Shown piece after piece: positions 37,204 to 51,262 of a DNA stretch of 64,000 nucleotides; the first letter of the stretch is position 1, and the number at the start of each line of letters is the position of its first letter. The stretch is from contig NC_034438.1 of assembly GCF_002078875.1 (NCBI RefSeq), positions 64,501,276 to 64,565,275 on the forward strand. Direction: 5' to 3'. Below the pieces are notes generated by a model. The model ran no database searches. It was not told the origin of the DNA and was given only the letters and a program-made list of their open reading frames with translations. This DNA is from Numida meleagris (Eukaryota > Chordata > Aves > Galliformes > Numididae). Position numbers and translations under genes: made by a program.

Positions 37204-40200
37204 GATGTCCTGGCGAAAAAGAGGGACAAAGTATGGAAATGGCATGGAAACAAACGTTCAGTTGATGTCTGTTGGGATGAAGGTCTCAGTGCTGTTCTGC
37301 TTTTGAAACTTCCATAGTTTGGCTACAGATCTGCTATTAAGTGAGATTCTCTTTACATTGCCACCTAATGTAGTACTTCCTGTAGTCAGCTCTCTTAGAG
37401 CCATTAATTCTTTTAAACACAAATTTCAGAGATGTAACTCACATTTTGCTAGCAGCATCGTTGTCATAGTGCCATGAGAGAGATTTCTTTGTTGCAGCAG
37501 CCCCCTGTTAAACCACAGCAATACCATGCTTGCTGTCTGATCCCGTTTCAGGCAAGGAGAACTTGGAGCACTGCCATCTCCTGCCTCTCACTTGGTATTG
37601 GTACCATACATTGTCCTCAGACTGTTACTCTGAGAATGGTTTTTACCTCTGGTCCGGCTTGGTGTTGAGCATCACAAGCTATGAGTTTTGATGGTTTTCT
37701 GAGCTGTCAGCTGAGGCCAGTCTGTCTGTTACCATAAACTTGACTGATGTTGTATGCTGAAGGGAGAAAGGAGTCGTTTGTATTCTGGGCCAGGATCAGA
37801 AAGCTCCCAGGTTTTCTGAAAGTGGTGGTGGCATAACATTTGAAAGTTGCATTGGCACCTGATATATTCTGAGGTCTGTTCCTCAGTGCCGTGGCTCTGG
37901 GTGTGTTTTCTCTACCTGTTGCACTCACAAGGTCCTGTCCCCAAAACTGTCATAATGAACTGTTTGAATCTCCATTACAGCACATCCAGTCACGTCAGAT
38001 CTTGGCTCAAACTGATCATTGCAACCTACCTACCCATGGTTATGTCCTTAAGGATAGTTTCTCTGTCAACAAACTTTGCATATGCAGGAGCACAGGACAG
38101 TGGAAAGAAAACAAAGAACTACCCTCTGGATCCCACTTACAGTGTATGAGAAGGATTCCGTTCATTGTGATTGTAAAGGATCCTTTTTTTTGGAATGCAG
38201 GAAAGTGGTGAGAGTTTATTTACTTCAGTTCTCTCCTTGAATCCTTAATTCAATATCACATTGAGGTAGAAGGAGCCAATGCTCTGCTGAGGTGAACTTT
38301 TCCAAATCTCTCCTTTCAGCACTATTTCCAACCCCTCTTCTTTAGAAGAAAGCCCCTCAGAAAGCCACTGAATTTGCCATCCTGCCACTGGGCTTCTGAA
38401 ATTAAGGAATTTTACAGCTTACAGTATTTTAGCATAATGTATGATAAATGTACCTTGAGTTGCAAGAATGCATTTTCTTAGCTGTTTTATTGCTTATGGA
38501 GAAACAGTATTACAAGGTAAAGGAGTGTTTTCAAAAATAGTAGTTCAAGACTTGACATTCTTTGTAACCCTAGAAGCTTATTTAGTATTCCTTACCACGT
38601 AAGTTGCAGTGAAATATTTCAGAAGGCTTCTTAAACTTATTACTGAAGTTTCTTAAACATCTTTGGTGTGTAGAAATGTTCTTATTTTCTGGTATTTGTG
38701 GTTTGTAATACAAGTTGTGAGACTTGGTTTTGTCAACGACCAATCACAGTGTTATTCACAGTCCGTATTTTTTTGTACATTTTTATTTTCCTTTTCCAAA
38801 CAATTGTTACTTAAGGAAATGTTGGCCATGCCTCAATCTGAATGTCTGCTTATTTCCAGGTTAGGAGGGTATAAGTACTACATACCGATCGAAGACACTG
38901 GAAACTGGATAGTGCAGCATTATTTGAAATACATACACCAGAGATTCTCTGTGTGAGTGGCTTCAGCTCAACAGTGGGAAAACTGTCTCAATTACAGCAA
39001 TGGTTTATTACCCAGATTCAGAACGTTCACTGAGTCTATAATTATTTAGGGTATCTGACTTTGCGAATCTTTAGATAAAATTATGTCAATGATCACTTTG
39101 TTCTTGAAGTGCATCTACTTCTGTCAAGTTTTATCAAATCACATAGTCAACTTTATAAGCTCTGTTGTGTTTTTAGTTATATCAATTCCATTAGAAAAGG
39201 GTGTAGAAGAGCTGCAACTGGGGAAGGAGTTGGGGAAAGATGATTCTCACAGTTAAATATTGCATTGGAAGGCATTTACTTCATAAACTAAGAAAATTAT
39301 CAGTATTAAATAAGTACAAAAACTAAAAAGCAAAGATACCTGCCTTGTAGTCTAATGTGCATTTGTCTCTCAGTCTCCTTCCTTGCTGTACTGATCATTT
39401 GGTACTAGATTTTGGAGAAAATATCTGAGCTGTCTAACAACAAGATTTTCTCATTCCCCATCATATGTTACTTCTGTGATGCAGAAAACGCTGAGTTAAC
39501 ATCAGATTCAATTCCATACCTAGTGTTTTCGTTTGAGTTTTTGCTGTTATGGGTATTCACAAAACGGTATCTTCCTCACTGAAGAGATCTTTCACAACAC
39601 ACTACACAAACTCATGTTGATAACGAGTAATTAAAATATCACAGAGTTAAATGGTTAATTCTTACTGTACTTAATGACACCTGTTGACAGAAGAAACACC
39701 CATGTGGCATTCACTAAGTAGAAATCAAATTTTGGCCAAGAAAATTTGCTGGTAGGTACTATATGAATACAAAATTTTGGCAATAAACAGAATGTTGACA
39801 AGAAAACATTCTCTACAAATGTAAATTGGGGTGTTCAGTATAACTTCCACCAAGAATTTATTAATCATAAAAGCCTGAGTAACCCATATTTCCACTAGAA
39901 TACATGGCAGACCTCAGTAGGCTGTCAATCAATTCAATGTTCACAATTAAACTCAAACACCACTTATAAACATTTTCATCTAGGGTACATTTAATGAGTT
40001 ATTTATTATTTAAACCCATGAAATATTGAAAGCTTATGTCTTCAGAACTCAAATCTATATTGGATTTAGTTACTAATTTAAGTCATCAAATAAAAAAGTT
40101 TAGCCTGTGTGTTCTATTCACTTCCTGCTGAAACTTCCTTGCAATCTTTGAATGCGAAAGAAATCCAGGTATAGCATGGATAGAATTTATGTATTTCTGT

Positions 40201-41493
40201 TAATCCCATATTGTGATTAACAGAAAACTGGAAGAAGCAGTTACTTTTCTCATTCCAGGCTTGTCTTCCAAAGAAGAATCATGTTTCCATAGATCTGATC
40301 AAAGAGCTTTTACATAGGGTAAGGATTGTGTTTTCAGTCGAACAGAAGAGCCCACCAAATCACACTGCACTGCTGATAGCTGTGTATTGCAGAGATCATA
40401 CTGAATAGCTAAAAGAAGCCAGAGAAAAGAGAGGAAAGAAAACAAGAAAATACAGAAAACTAGAGACATAAATGTAAGTGACACAAGAGCAGATAAGGAG
40501 AAAATAAACTGAATCAGGAAAGAAGGAAGTGCCCTTCTCTGTCTCTTAGTTTCTCTGACTCCAGAAGCATAAAACCACACTAATAGAGTTTTACATGAAG
40601 TCACCCTACGAGGAGCCAGGGTCACCAAGCAGAGAGCCAAGAAGCTTGCCAGGGTTGAGTTGGCAGGGCTGCCTTGCTGCGTGGATAGGGACACTTGCCT
40701 CCAGCAAGCTGTACTTCCCAGTTGACTCCTGCAGACGTCCTGGGGAGCTGCCAATCCATTAGCATCATCGTGGGGGGTGTCAGGTGTCTTGTGGTCCCAG
40801 TGCGTCCCTGTACCTGGAGGCAGACCAAGATTGTACCAACGTGTGCAACATCAGACCAGTAGGTATCCAGACAGGACTTACTAATGAATGGGAGCAAGTC
40901 TAAGCACAGCAACTTTGGGATTGCATCATCTGGCATCAGTGGCTGTTCTGTACATCTGATCTGGCCCCAAAGTTCTGCCTGTTTTTGCATGTATCCCATT
41001 GATAAGCCAAACTGGTCCTCACCACCATGGGGAGAGGACGTACAGCAGAAAGAGGAGAAGTATTTAAGCTTGAGTAGGCAGCGATGATGGATGATTCATT
41101 TATTAAGGGAGTCACACTTGAGCAAAGCCATTTGTGCAGGGGACTCCTCAGCAGTGTGACTAACAAGTCCACAATCTGGCCCCAAGTGCAAATACACAAG
41201 AACTGCCAAGGGTGAGGAGGGACACCGCAAACTGCAGCAAGCCACAGCCATTGTCACCTGCCACCTGTTCAGAGCAGTGCTGGGACATGGTTTCGGCTGC
41301 ATGTAGGGTTTCAGGACATACCTCTGTTCAGACTTGATGTTCACTGCTCTATCCTGAGCTTACCGTGTCCTTTCCCCACAGAGCAGTATTATACAGCACC
41401 TTGTAGCCCTGTGTTGTGTGTATAGCCTGTGCAAGGAGAGCGGCTGCCACAGGGACCAGGGACAGCGAGCGAGGAGGTGGTGGTGGTGCTGAG

Positions 41494-41510
41494 TCTCTCT
41501 CTCTCTCTCT
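41494..41510 (+). repeat. (TC)n microsatellite
   Basis: Eight and a half TC units in intron 1, following a short GGT run at about 41,475-41,488. Confidence 0.95.
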
Positions 41511-44500
41511 GGGCTGCACTGAGCTGCTGGCTTGGCTTCCCCATTGCTAGGAGGCTGACTGGAAGGTTTCTGCTTGGCGCCTAGTGGGAGAGATCTGCTC
41601 GTCAGCGTGCTGGTTAATTAGCTTTTACCGAGAGTGCTGCAGTTACCTGAATCTGCCCAGCTGCAGATGGAGAGGTGGAGATGGAGGGGGGGAAGTGAGT
41701 GTGATCACAGGTGTACCCTCCGCTGCCAGTAAAGCGCAGCGAATGAGTAAATTACTGCAATCTTTTGATCGTTGCTCTTATATAGGAGAAGTCAAATGTC
41801 AGGAAATGCAGAAACAGGCATCATTTTCCTTTTCTTGCTACAGTATTTTTATTACTTCACCAGCTTTCATCTGTGATGATAGCTTGCAAAGCCTATTTTA
41901 CAATGTGGAAAGTATTTGAAATGCATTATAAAAATCTATGGATATGCTGCACAGGCATATTTTAAACTCTTAGTATTTCCCTAAAGGCGTACTATTCTAC
42001 TTTCAGCTTTTTTAAGAATGTGAAGGAAACGATTGCCCATGCTGTTCATCAGACATTTTACAAGGCTTAACTTAAGACAAGGTTAAAAGACAAGATAGAT
42101 CTTCAAGCAGAAACTGAGATTTTGAAAATGAAGCCTTGCATTTGTTGCAAGGAAAGAACTATTAGACCTAGCAATTAATAGCAAGAAAGAGCAGCTGTAT
42201 TGTGCATCGGGCTCTCTCAATGATGTCACTGATAAAGCAGTTACATTACACTCGTTTTAATAGCGTACTCACTCAAACCGGCTTAAAAAGAACTATTTTT
42301 TTTTGCAAATCAGATGAAAAATCAGTATTATGAGTTCAGTTTGATAATTTTCCAGTGCTATTTTAGATGAAAGCATAATTATTTATCACTTTCTCAGCTT
42401 GTAGGGCTCACTCATATATTTCAGTTAAACAGCTCTTGGTAGAGGAATGGTTTCTAAGAATTTACTGTACTTGACATAAGCATCAATACATGGGAAGAAT
42501 AGATCTGAACATTACTTGGAGTTGATAACTGCCCTCTGTAGAGTGTACTGGAGCCATTTTAGCTGTAACTTACTTTTTGTAGCACATTAATACTGTGCAG
42601 TTAGTTTTGCTCCTACATTAGAAGGGCAACAGGGTGAAGCAGTTACTTGTCTGGGCTTCCTCAGCTTAAATTGCATGTGATAGGTGCTGAAATGTAGAGC
42701 TCTGAGAGGATGAATACATGCCCAGTAACTGCCTTGAGGGAAATAGAGGTAAGCAGTTGAAGCAAAATGCATTGGAGCTTTTGGTTTCAGCTTTGGGACA
42801 TGAAAGCTTTTAATGTCATTGCACCACATTGTGCTGGCCAGATTGGAGTATCCAGCGCCTTAGTATGAGAGCACAAAATCAAGCAAGGCTGCAAGAGAAC
42901 ATGCTGCTTCTCTGTTGTCTTTGCTTCCCCGTGTCCAGCTGTACTGATGACAATGGTCATGCTGGCTTGTCTGGGGCCCAGAAGAAAAAGGTGTGCCCAG
43001 GGGAGTTTGGTGCCATCTGCAGCGGAGGTTGAAGTAGTTGAGGTTTGGTTTTCATGAGGCATGGGATGCTGAGCTGAGCAGCTCAGCCTGATCTGGTGCT
43101 CTTGCACTGCTTGAGGCTGAAGGCAGGGTGAGAGGGAGGGAGCAGCTTACCCTTCCTGGCTGCCAGGCTTGTTCAGGATGCGAGCAGATGTGTGATCAGT
43201 GCAGCTGACAGGCTCCGTTCAACCCCATGCGTTTCTCAGAGAGAAAAAAAAGAATATGATCAAACATGGCATCAGTGTTCATTTCCCAGGGAGTCTGGGG
43301 AAAAAAAGACTATTAATCACCTCTTTAAAAGTTCATGTAAAAATGTATCAGTATGGAAACATGCTGGATAGACTGGTAGAGCTAATGATACCCTGGTGGC
43401 CTCTGATGAGGTATCTTGCATCCAACAGTCAACCTAGGGAGTGCAAAATGATCATTATCCAGTCACCCTTATGATCATCCTTTTATACGCATGAATTATT
43501 TACTTAGTACAGGCTACTTACACACTTGTTAATGAAAACCAGCTTTCCCATTGTGAGACCCGTAAGATCCCTTCAGAGTGCGTAATCCTTCTAACAGTGT
43601 TTATTTCAGATTCATTATGCCGTATTTTGTGTAATGTAATCTTTCACTGTATAAATACAAGATCCTTCAGAGCAGAATACCTGTGGGAAAGGATTCCTTA
43701 ATACTGAAACTTTCACTTTTTTTTTAATCTTTTTTTTTTGAGGGAGGAATGGGTGAGTGCTCTGTTTCAAATATTGATGCCCAGAATCTCCAGGAACCCT
43801 CAAATTTCATTCAGCTACACTGTTTTGTACGTACTCTTCCATTTTCGGTGCACCTTGCTTCTTTCATCCTCTCTTAGTCTTGCCCACTGTTCTTTGTTCT
43901 GTCCTCCACTGTAGGATAATACAGATCCTAAATTAACAGTCTTGACTCCAGAAAAAGACCGCAAGGCTCTATTGTGATACAGATGATCAGCAACATAAAT
44001 TGCTCATCACTCGCTGTTCGTCACATTTTCTGAAGAGCACCAAAAATAAGACACTTATTTATAAATAGCTTAGCCTGCTAGTTTCCAGTGAAACTGAATT
44101 TCGTATCTTCCCACCATTTTGACAGTGCATATAAATATGTAACATGTAGTTATGTGAAAGTTAGCTGTTCCACAATGTCCTCTGTAGGCATTCACAACCC
44201 ATCCGGGTCCACAGCAAAGGAATAAATGGCAAAATGAGGCTTGTGGGATGCAGTATGTCACATTATTAGCATAAGAAAGATGCCTTGCTTAGAGAATGGG
44301 AGCTTGTTGCCCAGATCCTGCTGTTCTTGTATTCCTCCCCACAACTGTACTTTAAGAGGAAAATGATGTAAGAACTCATAACGAATAATACATCTGATAA
44401 TTACAGACGTTTTTTTCTGCATGAAAAACACCTGAACAAAGATGAACAATAAAGGCATTAGGTATAACTGCATCCTCAGGTCTTCCAAAAATTTATGTAA

Positions 44501-47480
44501 ATGCTTCCTTTACTTCACTGGCTTTGAGTAGGGACTGGTTTGAGATATGGTTTTACTTGCTTGGCTTAGCCACATGATTTTTTTTTCCCATCCAGTCTGA
44601 TGAGCATGCAAACTGATTTATACTTGGAAACTGAAACTTGCCAATACTGAAAGTGTTAATTTCTGCTGTTCACTTTCTATGAACAGCTGTCCTGGTGCAA
44701 TTTGATTACTCAAATGAAAGGAAACGTTGAGTACAAGAAGAGCTGTGTGAGTATCTGTAGTTGTTTCTGATGCATTTGCTATCATTAACAAAAGCAAACC
44801 AATATATTCAGACTTCCTGTTCTTTTAAGCATGATCTGGCTTTGCTGATGATGAGGAATTAGTCTAACAAATCTGTGGCTTGCTACTGTGATATTAAATC
44901 TATATTCACAATTGACCTCAACATGGCTATCAACTTCAACCTTTAATTTTACATGTTTGTACCTTATTTTCACCAGACATTCCCTTTACTTAAGGGTGTA
45001 GAAAGCCATTCACTGAATAAGATCAGAGATAATTGAGACAATCCATCTTTTTGTGTATCCTACATAATCTAGTGTTACAAGAGCAAATGCGTGCCTTCCA
45101 AGAGCTATGCAAAATTATTGCTTATGATCTTATTAGTGAATAACGACCAACAGGATGGTTTATTATTGTCAGTAAGAGGGGAAGAAATGAGAATTGAATG
45201 TGACCGTTGAGCAGAGGACTGTAACAGCAAATCCAGCCTTCTCCAGCTGAAGTTTAAAATTGTGTAGGGAAATACGGTGGGATAAGGTACTGGACAACCA
45301 AACATCTTTTGTCAGAAGTTTAGCAGGCTGCAGCTATTTAAATCAGTGTTCCTAAGCACGTACTCAGTCTCCAGTCGGTTGAAGAATGGTCTCCAAATAA
45401 ACACAGCGTACCTTGCCTGTATTTCAGGAAAGAACCAAAACAACCCTTCCACGGAAGATGCTGCTCCGTGTGTCTCTCCCTGCCTTTTATCCTCGCAGCT
45501 GGCTGGCTGTTTCACTCTTGTTTGTTAATAATACATTCTAGTGTTCTGTGCGGTACCACCGAGGGTTTTAAGCAAGGAATTTTGCAGAATATTTTAGATC
45601 CCTTGCTCAGAGGAGGCAGTGCAGCCTTCATGTCAATGCAAAATACCAAACTTCAGAGCTTACATTGTTTTCACCTTCTTTAGCTCCATCCCAGGTCACT
45701 GAAACACGTAGAAGTATTATTATTTGAAAAACTGACCAAGACTTGCATTCAGGTGCTGGAGTCATGTAAACAGAGAAAAGTGAAAGAGGGAAAAGAAGGG
45801 AAAGAACATGTTCCTATTTCTCCGGGAAATATGCTGTTTTTGTGGTTTTAATTATAGGTTCTCTCCCCTGAAGCAGCACTGTTTCCTGCTGCGTCGATCA
45901 TATGCTCTTGTCAAAATCGTAGGAGCAGTGCTCTGTCATCCCGTCCTTTCAGGTTGTCTGGGGGAATTAGGTGCTTCTCTACAGCACTAGCAGTTGTTCA
46001 GAGAGTTACAAAGACTTACTGAGCCAGAACCCACTGATGTGGATTCCTGCTCCCCAGGCATGGTTCACCACCAGGCTGTGCAGAGTCACTGTGCATTGTC
46101 TGCATGCAGATAGACAAGAGTGTCTTGTCGGGATTGCTGGGATTAGTGAGACATGACGCTCTCGTATTTTATCACAACTGCTTACCCGTGTCAGATTCCC
46201 AGGGTGTGCTTCATTTTCACTGGTTCTTATCCTCTCTGTTAGGAGGATACAATCACCCACTCAAGAAGCAGAAATAGTGCATGACTAACTATGTCATGGA
46301 ACAAATGATTAGCACTAAGTAGTTTGTGCTAGCTGTTTGCAAACAATCCACGTGCTGACAATTATGCTGCAGCAATTTTGTGAATACCTAACTCTGTGCA
46401 TTTTGCATAACTCAGGATGGGCTCCTGGATCATTAAATCTGTAACTTTTGCTAAATTCACCAGTACCCTGTTTGGCCATTGTACTGGGAGCGTGGACCAC
46501 AAAGCATCCTTAGCGAGGGCAGTGGGAGGGATGGTGCCTCCAACATGTTGCAGCTGTGATGTGCGGGTTTATACACCACTGAGTGCCAGGGAGGGCAGCC
46601 GCTCGCAGGCGGATCTGCAGAAACAGCAAATGTTTGTGGATTTGCAGTTATGCGAGCCAAGATGCTGATTTGCCCCAGCTGTATCCAGCCCACATACAGA
46701 GATCCTGGTCTGGCTGACATGTGTCAGAGCACTTGTTGGGTTCATTAGTGGGAGATGAGGGCCAGCTCATCATCCACCTGCTGACGCTACAGTTAGGGAG
46801 CTGACCTAACAAGCGCCTGCTGCTGATGCAAGAGTTTGTGGTGAGCAAGAAGGCATCTCATGTGTTGGTATGGAGCTCAGTGCTGACAAGAGTTTATTGA
46901 TTCCTTAGGTGCAGAGTATCTGAGAGTATTTTGTTTCATGGAAATGTGCAGCCCTCCTGGATCCTAAAGCACAGAGCTCTTAAAAAATAAATTAAATACC
47001 CAACATACTTGGGTAACTGGTATTTTAAAGTAAGTGGTGTCATTGTCAGCTGTCACAAGGCTGTGCAAACCTGACATGACCTGAAGGAGGAGATGCATTA
47101 TTTTATAAGAGGGGGATATTGAAGTAGTGGAGATTTAAAGGGGCTGCAGCAGAAGGTGAGTTGGTGTCAAAAATGAGATTTGTGAAGCCTTTCTCCTTGT
47201 TCCTATGCTTCAAACCATTCTGCCCATCAACAATACCCAGCCTGCTAAATGAGTGCTGTTACTTTCATTTCCTTCTCATAAATGAAGCCAACCCCAGTAA
47301 CCTGCCACAAAAGCATTTTCCCTTTCTCCCTCAAGAAACAAAAAGGAGCAGTGCAAATATGTTTTTGCTTAATGGGTAGAATGATGACCATCATTTACAA
47401 TGAAGTACACATGTAATTCCATCACAAAGGCTTGTCCAGATACTCCTCACTATTCTTTCTTTCTGTAAGGGTAAAAAATA

Positions 47481-48034
47481 CAAAGGCTGCTCCAAAAATA
47501 ATGCTTCTCATTTTATTATGATGGCCCTTGCCATCAGAGGTGGATGATGGTGGTATGGCAGTAGGGGCTGAACCTTCATAACAGTATCCCGTCCCATGTT
47601 ATTGGCATGTGACAGATGGCAGCAGCAGGGCAGTCTGACAGAATGGTGTCTGACATGGAAGTGTGTATGAAGCAAAGGTGTGTCACTGAATTCCTCCGTG
47701 TGGAAAAAATGGCACTCATTGACATTCATCAGCACTTGCGGAACGTTAATGGAGACCAACCAATGGATGTGTGAGCACAGAGAGGTGATGAGTGGTGCAT
47801 TTCAGCAGTGATGACAGCAACAGTGGGTCACCTCTGCTGGTGCAGATTGTTATGAGTTTGGCATGCAGGCTTTTGTTCATGCTTGTGAAAATACATAGCT
47901 CATGGTGATGACTATGTTGAAAATGGTGTTTTGTAGCTGAGGATTTGTTCTATCAGACAGTGTTCTTATGCTCTTTGTATCTGTTGTGGTTTCCATGGTA
48001 ATAAATAGGATGCATTACTTTTGGAGTTACTACA
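47481..48034 (+). mobile_element. Mariner element (Galluhop-like), defective
   Basis: Inverted ends of about 20 bases frame the copy: GCTCCAAAAATAATGC at the left, and GCATTACTTTTGGAG at the right. TA dinucleotides lie outside both ends, as expected for mariner insertion. An internal frame from 47655 (MEVCMKQRCVTEF, then EKMALIDIHQHL) matches the DNA-binding N-terminus of mariner transposases. It breaks at about 47,770, where two extra bases shift the frame, and most of the catalytic region is missing. About 550 bases in all, this is the short nonautonomous type known from galliform birds. The exact outer edge is uncertain by a few bases. Confidence 0.88.
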
Positions 48035-50340
48035 TATATTGAACTTCTCTATCACCACAGGCTTTGGTAGTAAGAGCATTATGCTGAATTACTTTTGTCC
48101 ATACGCTAGTGAGTTTCTCATTAACAAGAGAAATCTAATATTTCTTTGGCACCATACAGATTTCCAGTTCTTTTTCAACTCTGTGCAGCGCAGTAGCATT
48201 CATTTGGATGCATATGCTGAAGGGAGCTGGAAGCTGCAAGTGCCGTTCCATGAGATTTCCAAGGGGGAAAAGCCTGGCTGAGTTTCTCCCTGCCTAAGTC
48301 AGTGACACCTTCCATAAAATGAGCTGTGGCCTCCCAAAGCCCCTGGTAATGCATACCAAAGGGAAGAGGCTGTGCATGTGTCTTACATACTTCTCATTTC
48401 AAGGCCAGCAGACCCAGACCTCCTGAGACCTCTCCAGTCTTGTTTTGGAGCCACTCTTGCATGACCAAAATAGACCTCAGCTCCGTGTCCTGATGAGCAT
48501 CCTGGGTTCCATCTGGACACCACCTCAGACATCAGAGCCCATCTTTTCCCATCCTTTGCCTCCAAGTTTGTGAAGAAAGGCTTGTCCTTGAGGAGTCATG
48601 CTTGAGGGTGATTTTCAGCCTCACCAGCAGCTGCAGGCTTGTCCTCTGCTGCACATGGAGGGCACAAAAAAACAATTAAAGGAAGACCATAAGGCCGAAA
48701 GCTCCCTCCTTGTGATAGAACCATAGGAGTGCAGCAAAGCTCAACGGCCAGGGCCACTGGCAATGACTTGTCCTTGTGGTGCTTTCATACTGATGCAGCA
48801 GAAAGAGATCCGGAAGGTAAAGCTGATGAGCTGCTTCTGATGGTGACATGGTGGAACCAGCTCCGCTCACCATGGGCAGAGCCATACAAAGAGACGTATT
48901 TATGTGGCCGGTGCCAGCATCTTGTGATGAGTGCCAGCTGTTGTCAAGTGGCGGTGGCAGACAAGTAGTACAAGCCTTCAGAACAGCCAGGTAGTTGCAC
49001 CAAGAGTGATGTGCTGCATTTCCCAGCGCGTATGGTCGCATATTTATCTTCAGTCTGTGCCCACTATCACATACGACATGTGTAAGGATGACTTAAAGGC
49101 TAGAAAGCATCAATTGCCACTGTTCCACTGAATTTGGACTCAGTGCAAAGGAAGGAAAAATTTAAGTCATTCATACTCTACAGTGGTTTACAGTCTCCAT
49201 GCTGTCACTTTATTGGTGGTCTGACTGTCCATGTTAGGTGCTGGAAGCTGTAATCTGTACAAATATTTATGCACAGTAGAAAGATAATACTACTGTATAT
49301 GTACTGTCAAGTATTTAGATTAGAACAGAAGAATAGATCACAACAATGAGCTGTAAATATCCACCTGATTACATATTATGAATCATGGTCATGGCTGGTG
49401 ACTTCTGATGAATTCTCCAAGCCCCACCACGTGTAACCACTGTCTGCTGTGCACACTACCTTTACAGTAACATCTGCCTTTATCACATTATGATTATAGG
49501 TCAGTTGTTTACGCACTTGGAATTAATGAAGAAGTCAGAGCATCCAAGTGCTTGGCAGGCATCAGGTCCTGATGAGGCAAGCATCACTGAGTCAGTAAGA
49601 GCAGTCCAGAAAGACAGACCAGCGCGCAGTGAGTAGAGCAGTGGTGCTGATGTCCAAAGTACTTAACAGTAACTCATTAAATAAATGTATTTGTTACTTC
49701 ACACATTCTTTTATCTGTTGAGGCAGCTGTGTCTAGTGTGGATAGAACAGGAATTCTGAGCATTAGATTCTGCTTCTGGCAAGATCTTGGTATATCCTCT
49801 AAGATATGTGACTTCTCTTTTTTTTTTCCTTTGTCCCTTCAGATCCCTCTCTGTGCAGAGGGATGTGAAATATTTATCTTGCTGTAAGCTGCAGGACTTC
49901 TAGGGCAGAAAGTCACTCCACAAGGGAGAAACCCAGACATGCTGCGGTGTCTGTACCCTGTGCTGCTCACTCATGCACTGTACTTCAGCAGGGCCATCCT
50001 TGTCCTGCTGGGAGGAGCTTATGTGCAAAGGGAGCACAAAGCAGGGCAGGGATTTCAAGCAGGATTGCTCTGTTTCTGTATTTGATGTGTAGCCAGGGTA
50101 TCTTCCTCCTCCTCTTTTACCTCCTGTCTCTCTCTGCCTTGGTAACAGCCCTGTGCAGTCAGTCACACACTTCTGTGGGAGGCTGTTGTGTGCTTGGTTG
50201 GAAGCTTAAATGCTTCTGCCTTTGGTGGAGAGGGAGCTCTGGATTGCAGAATCACACCTTGTTTGTCTTCTGCATGACCAGAAGAGAAATTTTCAAAGAG
50301 CGTGACAAAGCTGCTAAACTATACACTTGTCTGGCTTTTT

Positions 50341-50409
50341 GGTGGTGGTGGTGGTGGTGGTGGGTTTTTTTGGTTGTTTTTTTTTTTTTTTTGCTTGTTT
50401 GTTTGTTTT
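50341..50409 (+). repeat. Compound microsatellite: (GGT)n, poly-T, (TTTG)n
   Basis: (GGT) repeats occupy 50341-50363, then a T run at 50377-50392 and TTTG units to 50409. Such compound tracts are length-variable and prone to assembly error. The long glycine/tryptophan stretches in its translations are artefacts. Confidence 0.95.
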
Positions 50410-50542
50410 ATGACAGTGAATTCAGTATTGAGGGAAAAAAATGAAAGTAAATATAAATCACTGAGCTTCGCTGCATTTTCAGAAGTCACACTTTCATCTC
50501 CTATTGAAGGAATGTAAATCCACAGCCCAGAAGCCAACAAAC

Positions 50543-51262
50543 ATGGAATCACAGAATGGGTTGGATTGGAAGTGACCTCAAAGCCCATTCATCTCCAGCC
50601 CCCACCTGTGGGCTGGTTGCCATCCACCAGATCAGGCTGCCCAGGGCCCCATCCAACCTGGCCTTGAGCACTGCAAGGGGTGGGGCACCCACAGCTCCCT
50701 GGGCAGCTGTGCCAGGTCCTCACCACCTTCTGAGTAAAGAATTTCTTCCTAACATCTCACCTAAATCGCCCCTCTTTTAATTTAAAGCTATCCTCCTTGT
50801 CCTATCACTACCAGACCATGCAAAAAATGGTCTCCCTCCTGTTTATAAGCTCCACTCAAGAACTGGAGGGCTGCAGTGAGGTCTCCCCATAGCCTTCTCT
50901 TCTCCAGGCTGAACAAGCCCAGCTCCCACAGCCTGTCTTCATAGGAGAGGTGCTCCAGCATCATCTTTGATCATCTTTGTAACCCTCCTCTGGAGCCACT
51001 CCAACAGCTCCACATCTTCCCTGTGCTGGGGGCCCCAGACCTGGATGCAGTACTCCAGATGGGGCCTCACAAGGGCAGAGCAGAGCAGGACAATCCCCTC
51101 CCTCTCCCTGCTGCCACCCCTCTGTTGATGCAGCCCAGGATACTGTTGGCCTTCTGGGCTGCAGGTGCACACTGCTGGCTCATGTCCAGCTTTTCATCCA
51201 CCAAGACCCCCAGTTTGTAGAGCTGCTCTCAGTGAGTTCTTCTCCCATTCTGTATATGTCAC
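50543..51262 (-). mobile_element. CR1 LINE, about 720 bases, 3' end plus ORF2 C-terminus
   Basis: This is the longest CR1 copy in the window. On the minus strand, 50939-51172 still encodes [15 protein letters not shown] and [13 protein letters not shown], the conserved C-terminal end of ORF2. The tail (GGAATCACAGAATGGGTTGG on the plus strand) is at 50543. The frame is broken downstream of the VRPHLEY block and upstream domains are gone, so the element is dead. Confidence 0.93.

Noticed and set aside
50302..50517. Glycine-rich and tryptophan-rich frames
   Set aside because: They are translations of the GGT and T microsatellite, not proteins.
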